Shown here piece after piece: positions 12,226 to 24,430 of a DNA stretch of 64,000 nt; the stretch's first letter is position 1, and every line of letters begins with the position of its first letter. Source of the DNA: Pterobdella sp. o SKG-2022 (Eukaryota > Annelida > Clitellata > Hirudinida > Piscicolidae); contig OZ038322.1 in NCBI GenBank assembly GCA_964035795.1, forward strand, positions 21,685,918-21,749,917. Reading direction: 5' to 3'. Made by a program: the position numbers and the translations under genes. The notes beneath the pieces are model-generated. The model was not told where the DNA came from. It searched no databases and saw nothing but the letters and a program-made list of their open reading frames with translations.

Positions 12226-15200
12226 ATGGAGATAAACGATGCACTTTTGCAACTTGGAGGAGTTGGAAAATGGCAAGTCAAGAATTTTCTAGCTCTAGCT
12301 GGAATGAATATAATAAATTGCTTTCATACGATGGCCATTGTTTTCATAGGTTAAAAATTATAAATAAAATTAATTATTGAATAGTTCAAAAGTTCATTTT
12401 AATTCTTCGAGTTAAACGTAAATATTCGAATGAAAACACTTTTGAGAGTTAAATATTTGTACCTCCACTTGATAATGTAAGTTCATCTTACGAAAAGCTT
12501 CGTGGAATAAAATAAACTTCCAAAAGTGTTTTCATTTGAATATTCAATAGTTCATTTATTAAACATAAGTTTATAGAACTTAACCTGGTAACTTTCCCAA
12601 GGATATGAGCCCATTCACGAGTGCAAGCTCGATCTTGCTTCCACCAATCACAACCAACAATCCTCATGCCAAATATTTATCAATGCTTCTAATCAATCTA
12701 GTAATTGCCAGCATGGTTGGATATTTCCGAATTTCACTGGTTCTACTATCGTGACCGAAGTAAAACTTCCCAAATTATATTGAAACTAAATTTTTCAGTT
12801 TTGTATTATAATAAAATATTCTTAAACAAATGAGTAATTGGAAAAAATTTTTTGTCGCACACTATGAAATTTTAATGTAATACACAAACAAGTGGGGCTT
12901 ATTGTGTGACAAGGACTACCTACCATCATTGAGTCAAACACTTCTTGTGACTGGCTTCATGTTGGGAACTCTTCTCTTCACTCGCCTCATAGACAAGGTT
13001 TTACACCTTTCACGGAATGTTTTATTTTTCAAAACATCATTTAAATATATAAACTTTTGGTAAAATTTCAGTTTGGGAGAAAAAAACTAAATATTATCAG
13101 CACATTGGCAATCGGTGCTGTTGGGTGCATAAACGCATTCTTGCCCAACATATATCTCTTCTCTGCTTTCAGATTTATCATCGGATTCTTTATACCGGTT
13201 TTAATTTTTTTTATCATTTTTATTCAATTTATATCAAATCTCACTAAAATTTCTCATTTAATTACAAGGGAATATGTTTCTCAAGTTATGTTTTGCTATG
13301 TGAATCCTTTCCACTGCACCAAAGAATTTTTGTTGGAGTTTTTTTCCATGTGCTTTGGAGCTTTGCTGTGATGGTAGAAGCAATTTTGAGTTATTTCATA
13401 ACAAGCTGGAGATACTTCCAGTTAGCAATAAGTATCACTTGTTTCTTATATCTTCCTATTTTACAGTTAAGTTCATACATTTTTCTATTTTTTTAGACAT
13501 TTTATGTACCTTCGTTCAATATTGTTTCATTCATACCTCACAAGGATTGGTTTCAAAATAAATTATTATCAAAAGAAACAATAGTTTCTTCAAAGCAAAC
13601 TATCATAAAAATTTTGTCACTCGAGTTTCAGGTTCAAACCTTTTCATAAGCTTTTCAATGTTATAAAACTTTATGACAAAGCTTGACTTGTTGAAATTTA
13701 TAGTTTTTGAAGGACCTTGCATAGTTCTCTTTTGACGCATAAATTTATAAAACACATTATACCATGTTTGAAATAGAAGCATCAGTCTGAATATTTAAAA
13801 AATTCAAGTTACACTGATAAATTATTTTAAACATAATATTGATTCAGTTGGATACGAGAGTCCGTGTTATGGGATATATCGAATGGTAGAAGAGAGCATG
13901 CTGAGGAAACACTGAGAATCGCTGCTAAAATGAATGGAGTGACCTTGAATGAACCTGTTTTAAAAAGAACTGAAATATTTATAAACACACCAAACAATAT
14001 TGATTGCGATATTTCGGAAAACAAAATTGAAAGTACCAAAAAAATCGTGCCGAACGAACAACAATCTAGTTTGTCTGCTCTGTTTGGCAACAAAACCATG
14101 CTTTTCTATTTGCTGGCCGCTACATTCATGCTGTGAGTTATATATACTTTGTTTCATAAAATTTTCAATTAAATATTTCAAAGTCAAATAATTTAATTTG
14201 TTAGTTCAGTGAATATTTGCATATTCTTTGGCCTATCATTCAGTACGGGAGTCTTTCCTGGAAACAGGTTACGTTATTTCTCTAACTTTATTGTAATCTA
14301 GTACTTCTACTACATGATTTTGAATGCTCAGCGACTTAATGGTTGATTCACTGCTAACTTTAAAGGTTCAGTAATGCTATCATGTTAGGTTTTGCTGAGA
14401 TTCCAAGCCTCATAGTTACCTACGTTACACTAAAATAGTAAAAATATTATTCCGATTTAAATGAATGAAATATTATTAGAAACAATATTTCAAATTAGTT
14501 TTGGAAGAAAGAAGTCGATCCAAGCATTCCATGTTCTATCAACTTTATCCCTTTGGTTAAGTGCTTACTTCACTATAAGAGAAACAGGTCGACAAATTAT
14601 TCCAAATGAAAATTTAGCGTTCAACTCTTCAAATTTTCAGAATATTTTTCTGTTGAAACTTCAAGTTTGTTCTTCAATTTTCTAAACAAGTTTTCTATTA
14701 ATGCTTCTTTCGCTATTGTCTACCTTTATATCAGTGAAATATTTCCTGTGAACATCAGGTTTGTGGAATTATTTTTATGTCAAATACAAATTACTTTTTT
14801 TACTACTTCAACAATTTATTTTTTCTCAAAAAACGATTCATTGTATGGGCTGTGCACTCACAAAAAACATTATCACACGCAAGCTTTAAAGTTTAGCCCT
14901 ACTATAATACTTCATTCAGTAGCTACAGTGAAACAACATTGCTCGAGTTTTTCAACTTAAAATATTTCAAAATCACTTAACTAAATGAACTTAGCTTATT
15001 TTAACTTTTTTTAATGCATTTTAGCTTGTTGTAAATTATTTCAACATTATTTGATTTGAATTAATCTTTGAACTAAACTTCTATACATGTTCCAGTAACT
15101 GAGGTTAAAAGCAATCGGCCTAAGTTTTTGACACTATTTATAGATTCCTTTTAAAAAATAATTTCACAAAAAAACATTACTTTGATACTTTTTTATTTAA

Positions 15201-16156
15201 CTGAACAAAGAAAAATTTATTAATACAAAAAAATATCCTAATGAGTTATGACAAAGTTGAATTTGTCGAAAATTTTAGTTAAATAAAAATGTTTCCAAAT
15301 ATTGCTTCTTTTTGTGAAGTTATTTTTAAAAACAATTGAGACAAAATTGATTCATGATGTTTCTAGAAAATTATTTTTAAAATAGTTTACAAAATAGCCC
15401 ATATATTGGGACAAATTTTGCTACACTACTTGCTCGAGCTAAAGTTCAACTTACAATTATCGAACTCAACATCTGCCGTTTCTATACTTGAACAGTTTGC
15501 CTTGAGCTTGTCAAAAAAACGACCATCTGCTAAGCCAAATAGAAGCGATAACAGCTTATCAGTTTTTCGATACCTAATACTGAAGTATATTGTTATCCAG
15601 GTTATAACAGAAAAGTAGTCTCAAATTTTTAGGCGCTAAGTTTGGTGCAGCTTAACGTCAGATGCCCAAAATCATTTAATGTAATTATAATTTTTAAGCC
15701 ATTTTCTATGATGCAATCAGTTTTGTCTGATTGAAAATAGCGTTTTATATTATAACTCAATTTTTAAGTTTATAAAAAACCTATTGCGTTTGAAGTTTAA
15801 AATTTTTTCAGAGCAACAGGACTAGGCATAGCATCGTTTGTAGGCAGAGGTGGCACTCTATTCGGTGTTTATGGGGCATTCATGGTGAGTTCAAGAAGTA
15901 TTTCAAAAGTTTTTTTCCAACAAGTGCAGTAAACTGATTAAATAAAGTTTTCATATCAAATGGACCATGGAATATAAAAATATAACTTTATTATTGATAG
16001 ACCAAAAATTATGGAGAATACGTTTTTGCTTTTTATGGAGCTTTATCTCTGGCAGTGGCAATCCTAATAATTTTTCTGCCTGAAACACACAACAAACCTC
16101 TGCCAAACACTGTACAAGAAGCCTGTGACTTGAGGAAGGAAGCAAGAGTATCGTGA
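12226..16156 (+). CDS. SLC22-type organic ion transporter (SLC22-A)
   Basis: Exons 12226-12349, 12602-12759, 12893-12997, 13072-13197, 13269-13465, 13848-14132, 14205-14267, 14366-14437, 14499-14587, 14641-14758, 15812-15884, 16001-16156; 521 aa, all GT-AG, frame intact. Major facilitator superfamily, SLC22 family: proton- or ion-independent uptake or exchange of organic cations, anions or zwitterions at the plasma membrane; substrate cannot be told from sequence. Seen: start MEINDALLQLGGVGKWQ as in the family; a large Cys- and N-glycosylation-rich loop after TM1 (residues about 45-95) ending CQHGW and TIVTE; the MFS motif at the exon 3/4 junction (IDKFGRKK); its second-half counterpart YFGRKK; WRYFQL; the C-terminal LPETHNKPLPNTVQEA. 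Usual length for the family. The intron before exon 10 is only 53 bp. Exon sizes match those of the two other copies. Confidence 0.93.
12419..12546. repeat. Fold-back (MITE-like) element in SLC22-A intron 1
   Basis: Inverted ends of about 28 bp: ATTCGAATGAAAACACTTTT on the left and AAAAGTGTTTTCATTTGAAT on the right. The middle holds CTTGATAATGTAAG and CGAAAAGCTTCGTGG, motifs that recur elsewhere in the window (for example 34780, 46820, 48480). The same element sits at about 21866-21993 in intron 1 of SLC22-B. Confidence 0.6.
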
Positions 16157-18015
16157 ACAGTGGTTAAAATTTTTGTGACAACTGCTTTGTTCGTTTTGAT
16201 TTATGGACTAAAAATTGTTTAAAAGTTCATAAAATACTCTGAGAATAAGTATATTTTATGCTAAAATTTACGTAAGATTGTCCAGCTTATTATTTCACAA
16301 CGCATTTTAAGTTATACAAGATTTATTGTTTTTTTATCCGATATCAATTAAACATTATCTAAATGTTAGGAATCTTTTGAAACATCAAAATCTGGAAGAT
16401 CGGTAAATAAAATGTTTTTTGAAAATTGAAAAAAAAACTTCACTTTTTAAAATCCAATTTTTCATTTTTTTTGTTCTTTAAAGTCAGTATTTTTGTCTTG
16501 ATAATTTTTTCGATTTAACGATTTTTATAAAAAAGTTGACCCCAATAACTGGGCCTACAATTTTTTGTTATTATATAAAATAGTTCTCGAGTAAGTTGTA
16601 GTTTTCTGAATACCAAAAACATCTCTATAAGCCTGAGATCCAATCGACTGCGTTGTTCTGAATAATCTTCAGCAAGTTTTGTTGCGTTCAAAATGCCCTC
16701 CAAAAATAAATTTTTAGAGACATCCTAATGTACCTATAAGCAATATCAACAGTTTTCAACGTCAATTTATGGGAAAAAATTAGTACATTTATTGAGCAAA
16801 AATAGCTATAATTTTCGGTAAGTTCAGCCTTATCATAAAACATTAGCGAAAAAAATTTATTTAGTAACTAATACGGATAATAATAATGATAATGATAAGG
16901 TTAAACTTATCGAAAATTATAGCTATTTTTTATCTTACAAATATGTTTTAAAGCATTTTGCTTTTATTGCATTTTTCATTAAGTTTCAATCGGAAATTAT
17001 ATAAGGTTTGCAAGCTTCACAAAAGTTTTGACGAATATCACTTCACAAACAGTCTGTCACTTCTCTTACATAGTCTTTACAGTTGCTCCATTTATCTCCG
17101 TACTTACAACCTGGAAATATTTGCTTTCTATGTTATACTAAAGCAAAAAGTGAGCAAAAAGGCGCAATCACATTTTGAATGAATTTTTTTTCATGTTTTT
17201 CAAATGAGATTTGTCATTTTTTTAGCGTATTTATAAAAGATTCTTAGTTGTTTTTAGTTTTGATCTCTACTTCATTTATACAATACAGTTACGAATAAGA
17301 TTATAGTGACATTGGCTTCAGAAAATAAGAAGCAAAAATTTCAATTTTTAATTCCATATAGACGACCATGAAAGATGGGCAAAAAATTTTTATATTAAGT
17401 TTCTATGCTTATGAAACAGACATGCATTCCAGGATCAAAAAGTTTTGAGTCTTGCATGTGAAACTTCTATGAAAAACAAAAAGTTGACGTCATACGCCTT
17501 CTTTCCCAAAATAATCACTTTTAAAAGAGGAGTCTAGCAAGGCGGGACTGTTTTTAGCTTATTTGAAATTGTTTCAATTCAATTTGATCAATTTAATTGC
17601 TATGCGGGATAAACGGTAAAAAATGACAAAATTTGAAAAAAAAATGGATTTTCAAAAAATTGAAAGATGAATCAAACGCTAGATATTATTATAGAAAACT
17701 ATTTAAATAATATAAATTTTTAAAAACAAAAATTTATTTTAAAATGAAAATAAAATATACTTCAAAATGAATAACCAAGTCAATCCAAAAAAAACCATAG
17801 ATAATTTTCAAAGTTCGGTTGATGATTTGAGACTGGTGTTTGAAACCAGGTCTAGTGGGTTTCTGAGATTTTTATAAACTTTTATTAGAGAAAGTTTAAA
17901 TAAAAAATTTAAAAGATGATATTAGCATTTTGAAAACTTCTACATAATTTTTAGCCAGGTTCAATTGTATTCAAAACGTTTTCAAATGCAACAGATAAAA
18001 TCGAACAGAAATGTT
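16157..18015. other. Spacer between arms of the inverted duplication
   Basis: No gene seen. It contains a strong inverted repeat: 16801-16835 pairs with 16893-16928 (AGCTATAATTTTCGGTAAG against CTTATCGAAAATTATAGCT), one copy of a fold-back family dispersed through the window. Confidence 0.6.
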
Positions 18016-21000
18016 TTAACCTTTTTTCACAGATACTCTTGCTTCTTTCCTCAAGTCACAGGCTTCTTTTACAGTGTTTGGCAGAGGTTTGTTGTGTGTT
18101 TCAGGCAGAAAAATTATTAGGATCGCCACTGCCAGAGATAAAGCTCCATAAAAAGCAAAAACGTATTCTCCATAATTTTTGGTCTATCAATAATAAAGTT
18201 ATATTTTTATATTTCATGGTCCATTTGATATGAAAACTTTATTTAATCAGTTTACTGCACTTGTTGAAAAAAAACTTTTGAAATACTTCTTGAACTCACC
18301 ATGAATGCCCCATAAACACCGAATAGAGTGCCACCTCTGCCTACAAACGATGCTATGCCTAGTCCTGTTGCTCTGAAAAAATTTAAATTATAAATGTATC
18401 AAGTGTTTTTAAAGGTGTTTAGTCATACGTTGAAAACAACTCATGTTTAAATAATTTTTGCTAAAAATAGCTAAATAGGTAAATTTTGCTTTTTTATTGA
18501 ACGCTTTTTATCTCACGACAAAAATACTTTTGAAAAATTATAATTTTGATTATTCTCAATTAGCCATATAAAATTTTACAAGTCTCAGTAACTGGAATTA
18601 GCAGCAGTCGGCTTGAGTTATTGATGCTAATAGATAGTAACTAATACATAGTAAAATTAAAAATAAGCCATTGAGGCAAAATTGTATAGACCGCTTGTCT
18701 GAGCTAACCTCAAACTTGAGATTATCGAACTCAAGATGCACCGTTTTTATACTTCGGTAGCTTTCTTTGCCCTTTTTATCGCAACCCAAATATCAGTTTT
18801 TCGGTACTTACTACCGAAGTCTAGTGTTATCTAAGCTATAAAAGAAAAGCAGCCTTCAACTACAAGCGCTGAGTGAATGCAGATTAGCATTGATGCATTT
18901 CTTAATAAGCTTCCAAATAATTAGTTTTTAAAATCAAGATAAAACAAAATTTCCATTTTGAATATATAATGAAGCTGCGTATTTGAAAATATCACGAATC
19001 TGATGTTTACGGGAAATATTTCACTGGTATAGAAAATTACAATTGCAATCGAAGCTTTGCAAGCAAACTTGTTTGAAAAGTTGAAGAACAAACTCGAATA
19101 TTTTGTAGAAAAACTATCTAAAAGAATAACTAGTTGAACGCTAAATTTTTATTTGGAATAATTTGTCGACCTGTTTCTCTTATAGTGAAGTAAGCACTTA
19201 ACCAAAGGGACAAAGTTGATAAAACATGGAATGCTTGGATGGTCTTCTTTCTTCCAAGACTAGTCAATAAAATTTGTCCTTCAAGTACTCTCAAGTGAGC
19301 AGTTAAGCAGTGAAAAGAATATTTAATTTACAAATTTTTAATATAACTGCCAAAACTTTCTAAGGTTATTTGGAAGTGTTACACAAAATAAACAGAATTA
19401 TTCTTGTAAAGTTTAAAAATTCAAGGTCAAATGATGTTTTTACTAATTGAGAGCGATGTAGGCTAGTATGAGGCTCGGAATCTCAGCAAACCCTGCTACT
19501 AAATCATTGCCTAACCTTGAAGAATGTTTATCTCTGAATATAACAAAAATGAAAACAGAAATAAAAGAATTTAACAATTTTCAACTTCGGTTTATGGAAA
19601 AATTCTAATACTTTGATTTAGCAAAATCGGCAAGAATTTTTGGTAAGTATAGCCTTACCATAATAAGTTGGCATTGTATTATGATATTATCTGAAAAGTT
19701 ACAGTATTGAAAATATACTAAAATTAAGGCATGAATACGGTTTAACAAACTCATAAGTTTTTGATTAGTATTCGGTCTGTATAATAAGGTATAGATTTTG
19801 ATTTTAAATTCTTGAAATTTTTTTCGATGATTATTTTTTTTTTGATTAAAAACACCAGATTCGTTATTATTTGTTTATGTCATGAAATATTTGTAATTCT
19901 GAATAAGGACGTCCATAATAACATTAAAATGAGTTTAGTAACTAATGAGACCTGTTTCCAGGGAAGATCCCCGTGCTGAATGATATGCCGAAGAAAATGC
20001 AAAAACCTACTAAGCTAACAAAGTATAGTTTTTATTAGAAAAATTTTCAACTCTAGTCAAGCTTTTATGAAGTAAAATTTTCATAACTCACAGCATGAAT
20101 GTAGCGGCCAGCAAATAGAAAAGCATGGTTTTGTTGCCAAACAGAGCAGACAAACTAGATTTTTGTTCGTTTGGCACGATTTTTTGGGTACTTTCAATTT
20201 TGTTTTCCGAAATATCGCAATCAATATTGTTTGGTGTGTTTATAAATATTTCAGTTCTTTTTAAAACAGGTTCATTCAAGGTCACTCCATTCATTTTAGC
20301 AGCGATTCTCAGTGTTTCCTCAGCATGCTCTCTTCTACCATTCGATATATCCCATAACACGGACTCTCGCATCCAACTGAATCAATTTTATGTTTAAAAT
20401 AATTTTTTAGTGTGACATGAAATTTTCGAATTTTTTGAACCAATTCTTCTGTTTCAAAAAATAGAAAGTGTTTAATGAATACATGCGTCAAAATGAAAAG
20501 TATTCATGATACAATCATCTTTAAATAACTATAATCTAGAATAAGCAAAGCTTTTCCATAAAATTTCATAACACTAGGAATTTTTTGGTAAATTTTGATT
20601 CTAAAATGCCAGTAACTTTAAAGTTATAAGCAAATCAAGTTTTGGGTCGACCATAATTTCAGTAAGGAAACCTCGTGAGCAAATAAAATGAAGTCTTATT
20701 TATCGAAATTATAATTGTTTTGATAATAGATGTATTTTGAAGCTTTTCATTTTAACGTACAAAACTGGAATATATTGAACAAAAAATAGATAAAATGTCT
20801 TTGAAGAATAAAAATATTATAAACTTAACTTTAAAAGGGGAAGAAATAAGAAAGTATAGAGACTAATGGTTAATTGGAAATATCTCCAGTTTGTTATGAA
20901 ATGACTCAAGGTTGCTTCAATCATCATTGCCAAACCCCAAAAGGCATGGAAAAATACTCCAACAAACATTCTTTGGTGCGGAGGGAATGATTCACATAAC

Positions 21001-22186
21001 AAAACATAGGATGAGAAAAAGATTCCCTACAATAAAAAAAAACGTTCAGTGATTTTTAGTATTAACTAAATAAGTATGCGGTAACTAAAATTAAAACCGG
21101 TATAAAGAATCCGATGATAAATCTGAAAGCACAAAAGAGATATATGTTGGGCAAGAATGCGTTTATGCACCCAACAACACCAATTGCCAATGCGCAGATG
21201 ATATTTAGTTTTTTCTTCCCAAACTGAAAGTATTTTTGAATTTACAAATTGGCTTACATTTTTTAAAAATGAGATGATGGGAAACGTATAAAGCCTTCAA
21301 CAATTAAAATCAGGCACTAAGTAAGAAGGTTGTTGTAAATCAAATATGAATTCAGCTATGAAGTGAATGATTTTATTTTTTTTTTCGATTTAAACTTTTT
21401 AAGTTGTATAAGACCTTGTCTATGAGGCGAGTGAAGAGAAGAGCTCCCAACATGAAGCCAGTCACAAGAAGTGTTTGACTCAATGATGGTAGGTAGTCCT
21501 TGTCACACAATAAGCCCCACTTGTTTGTGTATTACATTAAAATTTCATAGTGTGCGACAAAAAATTTTTTCCAATTACTCATTTGTTTAAGAATATTTTA
21601 TTATAATACAAAACTGAAAAATTTAGTTTCAATATAATTTGGGAAGTTTTACTTCGGTCACGATAGTAGAACCAGTGAAATTCGGAAATATCCAACCATG
21701 CTGGCAATTACTAGATTGATTAGAAGCATTGATAAATATTTGGCATGAGGATTGTTGGTTGTGATTGGTGGAAGCAAGATCGAGCTTGCACTCGTGAATG
21801 GGCTCATATCCTTGGGAAAGTTACCAGGTTAAGTTCTATAAACTTATGTTTAATAAATGAACTATTGAATATTCAAATGAAAACACTTTTGGAAGTTTAT
21901 TTTATTCCACGAAGCTTTTCGTAAGATGAACTTACATTATCAAGTGGAGGTACAAATATTTAACTCTCAAAAGTGTTTTCATTCGAATATTTACGTTTAA
22001 CTCGAAGAATTAAAATGAACTTTTGAACTGTTCAATAATTAATTTTATTTATAATTTTTAACCTATGAAAACAATGGCCATCGTATGAAAGCAATTTATT
22101 ATATTCATTCCAGCTAGAGCTAGAAAATTCTTGACTTGCCACTTTCCAACTCCTCCAAGTTGCAAAAGTGCATCGTTTATCTCCAT
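18016..22186 (-). CDS. SLC22-type organic ion transporter (SLC22-B), one splice donor lost
   Basis: Exons in transcript order: 22186-22063, 21810-21653, 21519-21415, 21223-21098, 21026-20830, 20376-20092, 20014-19952, 19515-19444, 19259-19171, 19117-19000, 18372-18300, 18183-18016; 525 aa if joined as in copy A. Same family and motifs as SLC22-A, with the first eleven exons identical in length to those of A. Exons 1-3 and intron 1 are almost identical to A, whereas exons 4-10 differ at many codons but stay open, so the protein was under selection. The stop has shifted: a single-base difference extends the tail by four residues. Odd: after exon 10 the intron starts AT (18999-18998) instead of the GT present in A and C; the next GT gives the wrong phase for exon 11. 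The last two membrane segments may therefore be lost, or the gene is becoming a pseudogene. Confidence 0.85.
18998..18999 (-). other. Splice donor changed from GT to AT (SLC22-B, exon 10)
   Basis: Copy A reads ATCAG then GTTTGTG at this junction; copy B reads ATCAG then ATTCGTG; copy C reads ATCAG then GTTCAAG. Exon and phase are otherwise conserved on both sides. Confidence 0.8.
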
Positions 22187-24430
22187 CTCTTATGGACATT
22201 TATAAGCAAACATCTAACCAAAAAACTTTTTTTAAAATTATTTTCGAATAAGCAACATGCAAAATTGATTATTTGTTATCTTTAAATTAAAAGTATCATT
22301 CTTGTTGTACCTCTCGGTTTTAGCCAAGATTTTGCTCGGAACATCATTTTTTTATTTATTCACAACTTACCACAAACGATGAGCTAGTTTTAAGGTTATT
22401 ATAACAAAATGAATAAAAAAAAGACTAACGCCACTAAATAACTTTTGAAGGTTAAATAGCTTTTGAAAGAAAGAACGTATGTGTTTTCCAGTGAAGCCAT
22501 ATATCAGTATAGAAGCATTTCAATACTTAAAACTTCAACCAAATAAATGACAAGCCTTCGTAATTAAAATAAAAATAGAGTCAATATAGAATTGATATCG
22601 ACTGGTGTTCTAGAAACTCTTGATGTTCGTGTACTTGAAATCTCATTAAGAAAAAGTTCATAATTGTAATCTGAATGCATTTCTAAAGCTCTGGTAGCAA
22701 AATAAATATCCATAATATCTTGTTTGAATAAAATGACTTTGAGGTTAAAATCAAATTAATATTCATCAACTAAACATCAAATGGAAAAAATTTTTTAAAC
22801 AAATTTATTGAGCTGCTAAATTTAGAGTTTAAGACAAATACCATAAAACAGCGTACCTTTTGTTTCATAGCATTTCAAATTTTTTAAAGCGGATCAAAGT
22901 TCAAAAATTTTATGAAAGACAAAAAATAATTTTAAAAATCTATGAAATTAAATGTTTATGAATGAAATGAAATGGGTTATAGAAGCAAAAATAGGTTTAC
23001 ATCATGAATCTAAAAGAATTCTTTTTTAAGTAGTCTTTTATATTCATTATGATGTTTGGAAATTATAAAAAACATCATGAATGAAAAATTTTCGTTTTAA
23101 TCATAAAACTTAACTTATCAAGCTGTGCTAAAAAAACTCAACCTAGCCTTCATACAAAAGACAACTCATATTATAAAATCTTTACTTTTGCTGGAACGCT
23201 GTGTTTAAAGGTGAAACTTCAATCTATACCATTGATTTTCATCTTTCCAATTAAAGAAAAGTTTCAAAATTTTGTTGAAAAAACCTAGTGCTTCCCTCGA
23301 AAACAAATACGGCAGTTTGAACATTATGGGCTGATTGTAAGAAAATTGGTCATTAGAGATAATTTTTTTTTAATTTTTGTATAAATACCAATAAGCTTGC
23401 TGAATAAATAATTAATGTGAAAATATATTAAATTTGTTTTTCAATAATTATGGAGGCTTAAGGTCTAACTAAACAAAAAAGTATGAAAGTTTATTAATGA
23501 ACGAGGCTTTTCGATTTATAAAGAAATCATTATCATGTTGAATAATTTGAGTATTACACGATTCAACATCACAAATCAATAATTTTTACTTATACGAAAG
23601 AACATACGATGTCTCTATAAAACTACGTTATAAATATGTTGTTTTTATTGCCTTCATTCAACCCCATAGTGTAAATCGAAAAGCTTCATGCATAACTAAG
23701 CCTGCAAACCTTTGTTTTTCGTTATATAATGCTGTTAGCAGGCTGATATTTGAAGTATGGGGAGTCGTTTGTACGATAAAAATCCCTAATAATTTTGATA
23801 ACAGTTCACACTCTTCATAAACGACTTAGTCTATAAAATCTTTTTTAATGGGGGTTTTCAATGAGGCTTCAGTGTATTTATTGGAATTTAGTTTGGACAT
23901 GACACATTTTATCATTTCTTTAGAAACAACTTTTAGTTTATTAAAGTTTGGTTATTCTCAGGCTTCTAACAGTCTTTAAATGGTTGTGATTCAAAATACA
24001 CTATAAATAACTATCAAACATGAAATAACATCAAGCTTTCAATAAAAAAAGTTTTCTCATACTCTGTATCTGACCTCCCAACGCTTCAACGAGATGCTTT
24101 CACTGGGGTTATGGCTGGGGATTAGTCGCAACTGTCAAATCAACTGTTCCAACTATGCACAATATACTTTGGATTTTTATAACTATGCAGGGATAATGTT
24201 ATGTGTAGAACTTTTGCAAAACGAGCCAAGGATCAAAATATTATATTTGCAGCTACGACCAAATAAATTCAATTGATTGATATTGTGTATCTACAAGATG
24301 ATATAAGTATAAAATTTCCCAATGAATTTTCCTATTACCACTTTTCAATTGAATAACTTTTTAGTTTGAAAACCTTAAACCAGTGATAAATACATTAGCA
24401 TATTGTTTTTTGAAATAACTATCACTTCTC

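Larger units (their letters stand above)
9885..16156 (+). repeat. Left arm of large imperfect inverted duplication
   Basis: Read on the opposite strand this arm matches 18016-24430. Pairs that define it: 10033-10215 is identical to the complement of 24094-24276; 12226-12997 is almost identical to 21415-22186; 15812-16140 is almost identical to 18030-18372. Between these blocks, 11031-12205 has little visible match, and in 12998-15811 mainly the exons are conserved. The outer edge at about 9885 / 24430 is where the alignment fades. The arm carries SLC22-A. Confidence 0.9.
18016..24430 (-). repeat. Right arm of large imperfect inverted duplication
   Basis: Partner of 9885-16156 in inverted orientation, carrying SLC22-B. 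The arms are separated by about 1.9 kb of non-matching spacer. The sum of paired coordinates drifts (34309 at the outside, 34412 at the first exon, 34184 near the last exon), showing that the arms have accumulated insertions and deletions. Confidence 0.9.
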
